Source of the DNA: Acidovorax sp. 1608163
GTDB lineage: Bacteria > Pseudomonadota > Gammaproteobacteria > Burkholderiales > Burkholderiaceae_C
DNA length: 64,000 nucleotides
Assembly (NCBI RefSeq): GCF_003669015.1
Contig: NZ_CP033069.1
Span: 437,001-501,000, forward strand
Direction of reading: 5' to 3'
Position 1 is the stretch's first letter. The number at the start of each line of letters is the position of its first letter. The notes below the pieces were generated by a model, which was not told the origin of the DNA, made no database searches, and saw nothing but the letters and a program-made list of their open reading frames with translations. A program made the position numbers and the translations under genes. Positions 16,859 to 26,123 of this stretch are shown here, piece after piece.

Positions 16859-18978
16859 ATGCCCGCAGCCCCCAGGGCCACCGCCCCGGCAGCCCAGAGT
16901 GCTGCCCAAAAAGCCATGCAGAAGCTGGGTCTTCGGCGCGACATCGACCTGGCCCTGCACCTGCCGCTGCGCTACGAGGACGAGACCCGCATCACCCCCC
17001 TGGGCAGCGCGCGCGACGGGCAAACCGTGCAGATCGAAGCCACCGTGACCGCCAGCGAGGTGCAACTGCGCCCGCGCCGCCAATTGCTGGTGCAGGTGGA
17101 AGACGCCACGGGCACTTGCGAGCTGCGCTTTTTCAGTTTTTACCCTTCGCACCAGAAGACCCTGGCGGTGGGCGCGCGCTTGCGCATCCGGGGCGAGGTC
17201 AAGGGCGGGTTTTGGGGGCGGCAGATGCTGCACCCGGCGTTTCGCCAGGCGGGTGGCGAGCTGCCCGCCGCGCTCACTCCCGTGTACCCCACCACTGCAG
17301 GGCTGGCACAGCCCTACCTGCGCCGTGCGGTGGTGAATGCCCTGGCGCGGGTGGATTTGTCAGACACCTTGCCCCCGGGGCGGAGCCACCTTTTGCCGTT
17401 TTTGGGGATCAAAATGGCCACCAAGGCGCATGGAGCTTGCGCGAGTCGCTCATCTTTTTGCACCACCCCGCGCCCGATGTGGCGCTGTCCACGCTGGAAG
17501 ACCACAGCCACCCCGCCTGGCAGCGCCTGAAGGCCGAGGAACTGCTGGCCCAGCAGCTGTCCCAGTACCAGTCGCGGCGCGAGCGCGACCGCCTGCGCGC
17601 CCCGGTGCTGCGCCCCGCCAAGGCCAAGGCGGGCACGCTGCCCCTGCACGAACAACTGCTGGCCGTGCTGCCCTTCAGCCTCACCGCCGCCCAGCGTCGC
17701 GTGGGTGAAGAAATCGCCGTGGACCTGGCCCGCCAGGTGCCCATGCACCGGCTGCTGCAGGGCGATGTGGGCTCGGGCAAAACCGTGGTGTCGGCCCTGG
17801 CCGCCTGCCTGGCCATGGACGCGGGCTGGCAGTGCGCGCTGATGGCCCCCACCGAAATCCTGGCCGAGCAGCACTTCGCCAAGATGATTGGCTGGCTTGA
17901 ACCCCTGCTGGCCGCGCGCGGCCGCAAGGTGGCCTGGCTGGTGGGCGGGCAAAAGAAAAAGGACCGCACCGCCATGCTGGCGCTGGTGGCCAGCGGCGAG
18001 GCGGCGCTGGTGGTGGGCACGCACGCCGTGATCCAGGACCAGGTGCAGTTCAAGAACCTGGCGCTGGCCATCATCGACGAGCAACATCGCTTTGGCGTGG
18101 CGCAGCGGCTGGCCTTGCGGCAAAAGCTGGCGGCCCACGGCATGGAGCCGCACATGCTCATGATGAGCGCCACACCCATTCCGCGCACCTTGGCCATGAG
18201 CTACTACGCCGACCTGGATGTGTCCGTCATCGACGAGCTGCCCCCGGGCCGCACGCCCATCGTCACCAAGCTGATTGCCGACAGCCGCAAGGATGAGGTG
18301 ATCGAACGCATCGGCGCGCAGGTGGAGGCCGGACGGCAGGTGTACTGGGTGTGCCCGTTGATTGAAGAGAGCGAGGCGCTGGACCTGTCCAACGCCACCG
18401 CCACACACGCCGACCTGAGCGAGGCCTTGCCGGGCTGCATGGTTGGTCTGCTGCACTCGCGCATGCCCACCGCCGAAAAGAAGGCCGTGATGGCGCTCTT
18501 CACCAGTGGCCAGATGGGCGTGCTGGTCAGCACCACAGTGATTGAAGTGGGCGTGGACGTGCCGAACGCCTCGCTCATGGTCATTGAACATGCCGAGCGT
18601 TTTGGCCTGAGCCAACTGCACCAGCTGCGCGGCCGCGTGGGGCGCGGCGCAGCGGCGTCGGCGTGCGTACTGCTGTACGCCACCAACGACAGCGGCCGCG
18701 TGGGCGAAACCGCCAAGGAACGCCTGCGCGCCATGGCCGAGACCAACGACGGCTTCGAGATCGCCCGGCGCGATCTGGAGATTCGGGGCCCCGGCGAGTT
18801 TCTGGGCGCGCGCCAGTCGGGCGATACACTGCTGCGGTTTGCCGACCTGGCGACCGATACCCATTTGCTGGAATGGGCGCGCGAACTGGCCCCCCAGATG
18901 CTGGACAGCTACCCGGAATTGGCCACCAAACACGTGGCGCGCTGGTTGGGGGGAAAATCGGACTACCTCAAGGCCTGA
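16859..18978 (+). CDS. recG: ATP-dependent DNA helicase RecG, frameshifted
   Basis: 706 aa after repair. RecG reverses stalled replication forks and migrates branched DNA. The N-terminal wedge domain contains ALHLPLRYEDETRITPL and FFSFYPSHQKTLAVG; the helicase core has Walker A GDVGSGKTVVSALAA, APTEILAEQHF, Walker B DEQHRFGV, MSATPIPRTLAMSYYADLDVS, and motif VI QLRGRVGRGAA. The frame breaks after LPPG (GGGG at 17377-17380); one more G there continues as AEPPFAVFGDQNG and joins the second frame. Only this single-base change is needed. It starts 109 bp from the divergent HD-GYP gene and is followed 11 bp later by a membrane protein and then oxyR. Confidence 0.92.
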
Positions 18979-18989
18979 TTGACGCACCC

Positions 18990-20090
18990 ATGCCCATGCC
19001 GCAGCCCGATACCCTTCCTGCTTCTGACATCGTGCAGCCCGCAGTGGCCGCCTGGGGGCGCGACGGTACCTACCGCGACCGTGCCGTGCGCATGGCTCTT
19101 TTCGACCGACCTGCCTGGGCACGCTTCATGGGGCCGCTGTGGATTGGACTGAGCTGCGCGCTTGTGTTTTCGCCCTGGGGGCTGTTGGGCATCCTCTACG
19201 GCAGGGAACCTTTCCTGGCGCATGTGCCTGCGCTGGGGCTGGCCGTGGTGCTGCTGGCGCTGGGGGTGGGGCAGACTTACCACATGATGCTCAAAGCCAC
19301 GGAGCGCCAGTACGGCTTTGTGGGCGACGCCACGCGCTGGGAGTTTGCGGCCGACGGCCTCGTCTATCGCTTAACGGCGCCCGACGGCACGCTGCGCCAC
19401 GAGGCGCGCTCGCGCTGGAGTTGGTTCAAGGCCGTGAGCGTAGATGTGACGGGGCTGCGTCTGTACCGCGCTGTATCGATAGAGTCGTACTTCATCCCCG
19501 TCAGCGGGTTTGTGCAGCCTGGGCAGGATGCCGGGCGTGCCTTGCAGGCGGTGCTGGCGCTGGCGTGCGGTGCGGGTCTGCCGGTGCGTCCCGTGCCGAC
19601 CTGGGACTGCGCGGGGCTGCTCGGCGCATGGCTGGCCACCGCGCTGCTTGTCGCTCTCACCATGGTGCATGCTGCCATCGCGGCGGCGTTGCCCCTTCTG
19701 CACTGGAGGCGCGTGCACGCTTTGTTCGCGTCGGGTGTGGCCACGTTCTGGTGGGCCGCGCTGTTGTGCGCCGCCGCGGTGGTGGGGCTGCACCTGCTGC
19801 TGGCAGCCTGGCAGCACCACCGTGCCCCGGCCCGGGACCTGCCCGCACATGTGCCGCACCTTGTGCTGGCGCTGGCTTGGGGGACATTGTTGCTGGCGGC
19901 CCTGCAGGCGCTGCGCAGCCTGATCTTTGACGATGCGCTGGCGAACAGCAGCTTCGCCGCACCGCTGCCGGTGGTGTTGGTGGCTGTGTTCGTCCTGCTC
20001 ACGGGTGTTTCCCTGCACCGGGCGTTCGTCGTACCCTGGGTGGCGCGCCGCGTTGCGTTGCACAATGACGGTTCAGGAACGCCGCTATGA
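18990..20090 (+). CDS. Multi-pass membrane protein with YcxB-like region
   Basis: 366 aa, ATG 11 bp after the recG stop. Two N-terminal membrane helices (about 44-70 and 76-98) enclose a domain with FAADGLVYRLTAPDG, SRWSWFKAVSVDVTG, and FIPVSGF, the pattern of YcxB-like C-terminal domains found in bacterial membrane proteins. Four more helices follow (roughly 208-240, 245-275, 285-310, 325-355). The last residues overlap the oxyR start by 4 bp (ATGA). No function is known for the family; coupling to oxyR suggests co-expression only. Confidence 0.75.
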   Translation: MPMPQPDTLPASDIVQPAVAAWGRDGTYRDRAVRMALFDRPAWARFMGPLWIGLSCALVFSPWGLLGILYGREPFLAHVPALGLAVVLLALGVGQTYHMMLKATERQYGFVGDATRWEFAADGLVYRLTAPDGTLRHEARSRWSWFKAVSVDVTGLRLYRAVSIESYFIPVSGFVQPGQDAGRALQAVLALACGAGLPVRPVPTWDCAGLLGAWLATALLVALTMVHAAIAAALPLLHWRRVHALFASGVATFWWAALLCAAAVVGLHLLLAAWQHHRAPARDLPAHVPHLVLALAWGTLLLAALQALRSLIFDDALANSSFAAPLPVVLVAVFVLLTGVSLHRAFVVPWVARRVALHNDGSGTPL

Positions 20091-21052
20091 CACTCACCGA
20101 ACTCAAGTACATCGTTGCGGTGGCCCGCGAGAAGCACTTTGGCCATGCGGCCGATGCCTGCTATGTGTCGCAACCCACGCTCTCGGTGGCCATCAAGAAG
20201 CTGGAAGAAGAGCTGGATGTGAAGCTGTTCGAGCGCAGCGCGGGCGAGGTGACGGTGACGCCGCTGGGCGAGGACATCGTGCGCCAGGCGCAAAGCGTGC
20301 TGGAGCAGGCAGCGGCCATCAAGGAAATCGCCAAGCGCGGCAAGGACCCGCTGGCCGGTCCGCTCACGCTGGGCGTGATCTACACCATCGGTCCCTATCT
20401 GCTGCCCGAGCTAGTGCGCCAGTCCATCACGCGCACGCCGCAGATGCCGCTGATGCTGCAGGAGAACTTCACCGTCAAGCTGCTGGAGATGCTGCGCACG
20501 GGCGAGATCGACTGCGCCATCCTGGCCGAGCCCTTCCCCGACACCGGCCTGGCCATGGCGCCGCTGTATGACGAGCCCTTCATGGCGGCGGTGCCCAGCA
20601 CGCACCCGCTGGCGGCCAAGAAGTCGGTTACGGCGGCTGAACTCAAGAACGAAACCATGTTGCTGCTGGGTGCGGGCCATTGCTTCCGGGACCATGTGCT
20701 GGAGGTGTGTCCCGAGTTCGCACGCTTTGCGAGCAATGCCGAGGGCATCCGCAAGTCGTTTGAAGGCTCATCACTGGAGACCATCAAGCACATGGTGGCC
20801 GCGGGCATGGGCGTGACGCTGGTGCCGCGCCTGTCGGTGCCGCGCGATGCGCTGCTCACCGTGTCACGCCGCCGCAAGAGCGACGAGAGCTACATCCGCT
20901 ACCTGCCCATTCAGGAGAAAGACGGCGGCCCGCCACCCGTGCGGCGTGTGGTGTTGGCCTGGCGGCGCAGTTTCACGCGCTACGAAGCCATTGCCTCGCT
21001 GCGCAACGCCATTTACGCTTGCGAACTGCCGGGTGTGACGCGCCTGTCCTGA
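20087..21052 (+). CDS. oxyR: Hydrogen peroxide-sensing regulator OxyR
   Basis: 321 aa LysR-type regulator. The N-terminus MTLTELKYIVAVAREKHFGHAA and the recognition-helix stretch SQPTLSVAIKKLEEEL are OxyR-like. The redox pair falls exactly at Cys199 and Cys208 (GHCFRDHVLEVC), the same numbers as in Escherichia coli, so it should form the peroxide-induced disulphide. The start overlaps the preceding membrane-protein gene by 4 bp. recG, this membrane protein and oxyR form one apparent unit; dps, a common OxyR target, lies 2.1 kb downstream. Confidence 0.95.
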   Translation: MTLTELKYIVAVAREKHFGHAADACYVSQPTLSVAIKKLEEELDVKLFERSAGEVTVTPLGEDIVRQAQSVLEQAAAIKEIAKRGKDPLAGPLTLGVIYTIGPYLLPELVRQSITRTPQMPLMLQENFTVKLLEMLRTGEIDCAILAEPFPDTGLAMAPLYDEPFMAAVPSTHPLAAKKSVTAAELKNETMLLLGAGHCFRDHVLEVCPEFARFASNAEGIRKSFEGSSLETIKHMVAAGMGVTLVPRLSVPRDALLTVSRRRKSDESYIRYLPIQEKDGGPPPVRRVVLAWRRSFTRYEAIASLRNAIYACELPGVTRLS

Positions 21053-21269
21053 CGCTGGCTGGCGCGGGATGTGGGGCCTGCTGGCCCGTCGCGGCGGTCG
21101 ATGGGGTGAAACTTTTTGTTACCCCCGCTCCGTCACTGGGCGGGGCTACACTCGCGCCGCGCTGGCACCGCGTGCCCGGCGTTTGCATTGTGTTTGCATT
21201 CCCCTGACCCGCAACGTTGCCGACCACATGGCAACGGCGGCTTATGACTCCAAGAAGAGAGAGGTTCTC

Positions 21270-23009
21270 ATGAAGAAGCTTTGGCTCACTGCCACGCTGG
21301 TGGCTGCCCTGTCCGCCTGTTCCACTGTGCCCCAGGCCAGCGGCACCCTCAAAAAAGCCGAGATGGACCGCATTGCCGCAGCGCCCGCCGCCATGTCGGC
21401 CACCGCTGCTTCTGGCAGCTTCAGCCAGTTCCTGGCGTTGTCGGCGCAAATGCAGCCCGAGCTGGCCCCCGTCGTGGAGGCCTACAACAGCAAGGCCGCG
21501 TTGCAGGGCGATGACCTTGTCAACATCAGCCGCCTGCTGGGCCTGTACAACCGCCTGAAGAACCAGACCGCCGTGATCGACGCCACTGCGCGCATGGTGG
21601 CCATTCCCACGGTGCGAGCCGACAAGGTGCCGCCGCACGAAGACCCGCACATCATTGCCTTCGGCACCTTGGTGGAAGGCATGGCCAAAGAGTTTGGCCT
21701 GCAATACCGCAACGTGGACAACCGCATCTTTGAAGTGAAGCTGCCCGGCAGCGGCCCCGAAGAGTTCGGCATCCTGACCCACGCCGACGTGGTGCCCGTG
21801 GTGGCCGACGAATGGGTGCTGGACGACGGCACCAAGCTCGACCCCTTCAAGCTGACCCGCGTGGGCGGCAACCTGTACGGCCGGGGCTCCATTGACGACA
21901 AGGGTTCCATCGCCACCGTGCTGTACGCCATGAAGGCCGTGAAAGAAAGCGGCCTGCCGCTGGCCCGCACCATCCGCCTCATGATCGAAACCACCGAAGA
22001 AACCGGTGGCGACGCGATGAAGTACTACCGCACCAAGACCGCGCTGCCTGAGTACAACATTGTGCTCGACAGCAAGTACCCCGCCGTGGTGGCCGAAAAG
22101 GGTTCGGGCGCGCTGCGCACCACCTTTGCCCTGGGCGCCGCTGCAGGCAGCCAGCCCACCATCGTGGCCATGGCTGGAGCCGCATCGGCCAATGCGGTGC
22201 CCCAAACGGCCACCGCCCGCCTGCGTGGCGGCAACGCCGATGCCACCGCCCGCCAGCTCAGCGCTGCCAAGGATGCCTTCATCGGCAAATACACCGGCCA
22301 GGGCGGTAAGTTCAGCATCGACGTGGCGCGTGAAGGCGCAGATGTGCTGGTCAAGGTCACCGGTGTGTCGGCCCACGGCTCGCGCCCCGAAGAAGGCGTG
22401 AACCCGCTGCCGCGCCTGGCGCTGTTCCTGCAGCAATCGGGGGTGGCGGTGGCCGCCAATGGCTATGCCCAGGCCGTGAAGTACATCGCTGACCTGTATG
22501 GCGTGGACTACCTGGGCCGCACCATCGGCCTGGCCTACAGCGACGACTTCATGGGCCCGCTGACCATGTCGCCCAACCTGATCCGTGAGAAAGACGGCAA
22601 GGTCGATGTGCTGGTGAACGTGCGCATGCCCCGTGGCAACACGCCCGAAGCCCTGGCCAAGGCCACCACCGAACGCATCAAGGCCTGGGGCACCCAGGCC
22701 GGTGTGGCGGTGGAGGTGGACCACAACCAAGGCAACTGGATGGCCCGCGACCCCAAGGGCGCCTGGCTGGCCACGCTGCTCAACACCTTTGGCGACACCA
22801 CCGGCCTGCCCGCGCAGCCTGTGCCCACGGCGGGCAGCACCACGGCCAAGCTGATGCCCAACGCCATCAACTTTGGCCCCGCCATGCCCGGCAAGAAGTA
22901 CACGGCCCACAACGCCAAGGAGTTCAAGGAAGTGGTGGACCTGGACGCGGACATGCAGATGTTCACCGAAATGCTGGTGCGCATCGGCAACCTGCCGCAA
23001 ATGCAGTGA
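21270..23009 (+). CDS. M20-family metallopeptidase, lipoprotein
   Basis: 579 aa. The signal peptide ends in a lipobox (LSAC at about 13-16), so the enzyme should be lipid-anchored in the periplasm. The di-zinc M20 fold shows HADVVPVVADEW, GSIDDKGSIATVLYAMKAV, IETTEETGGDAM, and VTGVSAHGSRPEEGVNPL of the dimerisation domain; the C-terminus has GPAMPGKKYTAHNAKEF with the last metal-binding His. It likely hydrolyses dipeptides or related amides. The ATG at 21270 is preceded by GAGAGAGG and gives the proper signal peptide, whereas upstream ATG codons do not. It stands alone between oxyR and dps. Confidence 0.87.
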   Translation: MKKLWLTATLVAALSACSTVPQASGTLKKAEMDRIAAAPAAMSATAASGSFSQFLALSAQMQPELAPVVEAYNSKAALQGDDLVNISRLLGLYNRLKNQTAVIDATARMVAIPTVRADKVPPHEDPHIIAFGTLVEGMAKEFGLQYRNVDNRIFEVKLPGSGPEEFGILTHADVVPVVADEWVLDDGTKLDPFKLTRVGGNLYGRGSIDDKGSIATVLYAMKAVKESGLPLARTIRLMIETTEETGGDAMKYYRTKTALPEYNIVLDSKYPAVVAEKGSGALRTTFALGAAAGSQPTIVAMAGAASANAVPQTATARLRGGNADATARQLSAAKDAFIGKYTGQGGKFSIDVAREGADVLVKVTGVSAHGSRPEEGVNPLPRLALFLQQSGVAVAANGYAQAVKYIADLYGVDYLGRTIGLAYSDDFMGPLTMSPNLIREKDGKVDVLVNVRMPRGNTPEALAKATTERIKAWGTQAGVAVEVDHNQGNWMARDPKGAWLATLLNTFGDTTGLPAQPVPTAGSTTAKLMPNAINFGPAMPGKKYTAHNAKEFKEVVDLDADMQMFTEMLVRIGNLPQMQ

Positions 23010-23193
23010 GCTTGCGGATGGGGGCCTCCCGTGTGTTTTCTGGGCCCCGGTTCTTGATCCAGGTGCAAGACATCGGCATCGGCTGACAGGCGATGCCGGT
23101 GGCTTGCGCTACAGTGGCTGAGGACTCCGCGCGCAGCGCTCACACGGGCCAGCCAGCGCGGGGCGTTTCATGTTTCAGCACGGAAGGACCCCC

Positions 23194-23712
23194 ATGGCCA
23201 AAGCTCCTGGCAAAGCCGCACCCGGCAAGACCTCTGCCCCCAGCATCAACATCGGCATCAGCGACAAGGATCGCGCTGCCATCGCCCAGGGCCTGTCGCG
23301 CCTGCTGGCCGACACCTACACCCTGTACCTCACCACCCACAACTTCCACTGGAACGTGACGGGTCCCATGTTCAACACGCTGCACACCATGTTCATGGCG
23401 CAGTACACCGAGCTGTGGAACGCGGTGGACCCGATTGCCGAGCGCATCCGCTCGCTGGGCCATGTGGCTCCGGGCTCGTACGCCGAGTTTGGCAAGCTGG
23501 CCACCGTGCCCGACGCCCCCGCCAAGCCACCCAAGGCGCTGGACATGGTGCGTGTGCTGGTCGAAGGCCACGAGGCCGTGGCCCGCACTGCGCGCAGCCT
23601 GTTCCCTCTGGCCGACAAAGCCAGCGACGAGCCCACGGCGGACCTGCTGACGCAGCGCCTGACGGTGCATGAACAGACGGCGTGGATGCTGCGCTCGCTG
23701 CTCGAAGAGTAA
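23194..23712 (+). CDS. dps: Dps family DNA-binding/ferritin-like protein
   Basis: 172 aa. A Lys/Ala/Pro-rich N-terminal tail (about 1-15), typical of DNA-binding Dps tails, precedes the four-helix bundle. The ferroxidase motif is intact: [14 protein letters not shown] with His, and [13 protein letters not shown] [14 protein letters not shown] with Asp and Glu. It stores iron and protects DNA from peroxide. I chose the ATG at 23194, eight bases after GGAAGG, rather than the ATG at 23170. dps is often OxyR-controlled and oxyR lies nearby; I did not identify an operator. A terminator follows at 23853, after a large palindromic repeat. Confidence 0.93.
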   Translation: MAKAPGKAAPGKTSAPSINIGISDKDRAAIAQGLSRLLADTYTLYLTTHNFHWNVTGPMFNTLHTMFMAQYTELWNAVDPIAERIRSLGHVAPGSYAEFGKLATVPDAPAKPPKALDMVRVLVEGHEAVARTARSLFPLADKASDEPTADLLTQRLTVHEQTAWMLRSLLEE

Positions 23713-23826
23713 GAGCGGCTAACAAAACCCTTCTGGCGTCGTTGCCGCGTCTTGTCGTGCTACTTGTACTGCCTGCGACGCGGCGCCTAGCCAGAACCGC
23801 TGCGCTGGGTTTTGTTCTCCGCTCTA
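23712..23826. repeat. Dispersed palindromic repeat family II, copy 1
   Basis: A ~115-bp imperfect palindrome just after the dps stop: outer arms AGAGCGG / CCGCTCT, then AACAAAACCC / GGGTTTTGTT, TTCTGGC / GCCAGAA and CGCGTC / GACGCG. A second copy with the same core (GCGTCTTGTCG, CTGCCTG, GACGCGGCGC, CCAGAACCGC) occurs at 54113-54232. Confidence 0.85.
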
Positions 23827-23852
23827 AGCCAGCTGCTGCGCTGTGAACCGAA

Positions 23853-23884
23853 CGCCCGGTGGCCGTAAGGCCCCGGGCGTTTTT
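23853..23884 (+). terminator. Intrinsic terminator downstream of dps
   Basis: CGCCCGGTGGCC, loop GTAA, GGCCCCGGGCG and then TTTTT, with one mismatch in the stem. It separates dps from ubiA. Confidence 0.85.
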
Positions 23885-23929
23885 CTGGCCGGGCCGATGC
23901 CGAGCCTGCATCTGGGAAAATCCCGCCCC

Positions 23930-24829
23930 ATGACCGCCGCCACCACCGTCCCCCGCAGCCGCTTTTCGCTTTATCTCGACCTCATCCGCTGGGACCGCCC
24001 CGCCGGCTGGCTGGTGTGCCTGTGGCCCACGCTGTCTGCGCTGTGGATTGCGGCCGATGGCTTCCCCGGCTGGCACCTGCTGGTGGTGTTTGTGCTGGGC
24101 ACCTTCCTCATGCGCAGCGCCGGCTGCTGCGTGAACGATGTGGCCGACCGCGACTTTGACAAACACGTCAAGCGCACGGCGCAGCGGCCCGTGACCACGG
24201 GCGCCGTGTCGGTGAAAGAGGCGCTGGGTTTGGGCGCCGTGCTGGCCCTCGTGTCGTTTGGCCTGGTGCTCACCACCAACACCGCCGCCATCCTCTGGTC
24301 CGTGCCCGCCGTGCTGGTGGCCATTGCCTACCCGTTCACCAAGCGCCTTATCTCCATGCCGCAGGCGGTGCTGGGCATTGCGTTCAACTTTGGCATCGTC
24401 ATCGCCTTCGCTGCGGTGCAGGGCAGCGTGCCCGCCGTGGCGTGGTGGATGTGGCTGGGCAATATGTTCTGGGTGCTGGCCTACGACACCGAATACGCCA
24501 TGGTGGACCGTGACGACGACCTCAAGATCGGCATCAAGACCTCGGCCATCACCCTGGGCCGCTTTGACGTGGCGGGCATTGTGCTGTTCTATCTGCTTTT
24601 TATAGGAATTTGGGCTGTAGTGCTTGCTCCTTATGCGCTAGGCGCTATTTTTTATATAGCAATTGCTGCGGCACTGGCCCAGGCCGTGTGGCACTTCACT
24701 CTGATCCGCACGCGCACCCGCGAGGGCTGCTTCAAGGCGTTTCGCATCAACCACTGGCTGGGCGCCACGGTGTTTGCGGGCATTGCGGGCAGTTACCTGC
24801 TGCGGTGGCTGGGGGTGGTTGGGGCTTGA
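23930..24829 (+). CDS. ubiA: 4-hydroxybenzoate octaprenyltransferase
   Basis: 299 aa integral membrane prenyltransferase of ubiquinone synthesis; joins the polyprenyl tail to 4-hydroxybenzoate. The first Asp-rich motif is [19 protein letters not shown] and the second is [39 protein letters not shown] is the conserved first helix. About eight to nine hydrophobic helices are present. The seventh-to-eighth helix region ([20 protein letters not shown]) is encoded by an AT-richer segment that matches dispersed repeat family I, so part of a membrane helix derives from a repeat. A hairpin terminator separates it from dps. Confidence 0.94.
   Translation: MTAATTVPRSRFSLYLDLIRWDRPAGWLVCLWPTLSALWIAADGFPGWHLLVVFVLGTFLMRSAGCCVNDVADRDFDKHVKRTAQRPVTTGAVSVKEALGLGAVLALVSFGLVLTTNTAAILWSVPAVLVAIAYPFTKRLISMPQAVLGIAFNFGIVIAFAAVQGSVPAVAWWMWLGNMFWVLAYDTEYAMVDRDDDLKIGIKTSAITLGRFDVAGIVLFYLLFIGIWAVVLAPYALGAIFYIAIAAALAQAVWHFTLIRTRTREGCFKAFRINHWLGATVFAGIAGSYLLRWLGVVGA
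24599..24664 (+). repeat. Dispersed repeat family I, copy C (inside ubiA)
   Basis: Aligns with the family over GCTGTAGTGCTTGCTC and TTATGCGCTAGGCGCTAT, followed by an A/T-rich end ending in ATATAGCAATT. It is the most diverged copy and is translated in frame as part of a UbiA membrane helix. Confidence 0.6.
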
Positions 24830-25088
24830 GGCTGCACGGCGCCGCAGCGGCCTGGCGATCGCTTGGAGGCATCTTCGGCGCAGCGCGTCCAACTGGCCCC
24901 AGTTTCTGCACTCGTGGCGCGGATGGTTGCAAGGTGTAAGGATTGTTGGGAGGTGTGTGGATGGCGCTCTGTGGCGCTTTCCTGAGCAGGGGGGCTCGAT
25001 AAGATCGTGCGCCCTGTGCAGTCTCGGCCGGCCGAGCGATGGGTGCCGGTTTCCCCCTTCCTTGTCCCCTTCTTCTCGTCTGGCTTGC

Positions 25089-26021
25089 ATGAAATCACCC
25101 ACCTTCCCCCGTGCTGCACATTGCCTGTTCATCGCAGCCGCGCTGCTGAGCCTGGCGGCCCCCGCGCTGTCTGCCGACTACAGCCCCTACCCCAAGGCGG
25201 GGGTGTATGACGCCAGTGACAGCCGCTTCGAGCGCGTGTTGACCGTCAAGCCCAATGGCAAGTTCACGCTGGAGGTCTCGGAGATCGGCAAGCCGGGCCA
25301 GTTGCGCAGCGGTGCTGGCGAAGGCCGTTTGTCCGACGCGCCTGGCGGCTGGAGCTTCAGCGAAGGCCGGTGCAGCATGACCTTGAAGCGCGCGGCAGGT
25401 GGCATGCAGCTGCATGTCGAGACCTGTGCCAGTGCCTGGGGCGATGTGCCGTTTGACGGCAAGTACCAATTCAAGGGCGAAGCGGCCCCCATGCCTGTGG
25501 CCAAGGCGGCGCCCGCACCAGCGGCTGCCACGCCGTCCGCTGCGCCCGTGCCCCTTTCCGCCCCGCAGCCCTCCGGTGGGCCCTTGCCATCGCGCAAAGA
25601 ACTGCGCCAGCAATGGTCCAACCTTTCGTCTGACACCGTGGCGGGCAAGAGCGCGGGCTTTTGGGCCCAGTCGACCGCAGGCAGCACCGCAGGCAATGGC
25701 CTGGAACGGTTTTCCCGGGCGGGCTTTGTGGTGGATGTGACGAGCGACTATGACCGCTTGCCCCCCGCTGAAATGGCCAAGTCCCCGCTGAAGCTGGTGG
25801 AGGTTCCCCTGCCTGTGGTCTCTGCCAAGGAGGGGCTGGAGTTTGAGGTCGATTGCAGCTTTGGCAAGTTCAACAAGGTGGTGGCCATCAACGTGAGCAG
25901 CCTGGGCAAAGGCAACCAAATGACCCGCAAGCGGGCCAGTGCGTGGGCCTTGGATGACCGTTGGCAGCCTGTGGAGATCAAGCCCGCCCACAAGGCCAAG
26001 TGCCCGCAAGGGATGTATTGA
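25089..26021 (+). CDS. Uncharacterised secreted protein
   Basis: 310 aa. A signal peptide covers about 1-29 (FIAAALLSLAAPALSA). The mature protein has a beta-rich N-terminal half (GVYDASDSRFERVLTVKPNGKF) with two Cys, an Ala/Pro-rich linker around residues 138-172, and a C-terminal half with a Cys in VDCSFGKF and a last Cys in HKAKCPQG. No family recognised. It precedes the Ter-like module by 102 bp on the same strand, but nothing in the sequence ties it to that module. Confidence 0.7.
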   Translation: MKSPTFPRAAHCLFIAAALLSLAAPALSADYSPYPKAGVYDASDSRFERVLTVKPNGKFTLEVSEIGKPGQLRSGAGEGRLSDAPGGWSFSEGRCSMTLKRAAGGMQLHVETCASAWGDVPFDGKYQFKGEAAPMPVAKAAPAPAAATPSAAPVPLSAPQPSGGPLPSRKELRQQWSNLSSDTVAGKSAGFWAQSTAGSTAGNGLERFSRAGFVVDVTSDYDRLPPAEMAKSPLKLVEVPLPVVSAKEGLEFEVDCSFGKFNKVVAINVSSLGKGNQMTRKRASAWALDDRWQPVEIKPAHKAKCPQGMY

Positions 26022-26123
26022 GCGGGACCCGCGCCGCCCCTTTGAAGCAGCCCTGGCGCCCGCCGCAGCGCCATGGGTTCGCCATTAAACTCGGCCGCTG
26101 CCGATGAACTCCCAGAGACGCCC

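Noticed and set aside
20973..23000. A 675-codon minus-strand frame opposite the M20 peptidase
   Set aside because: Antisense shadow without domains; the plus strand carries the full M20 metal motifs and a lipobox.
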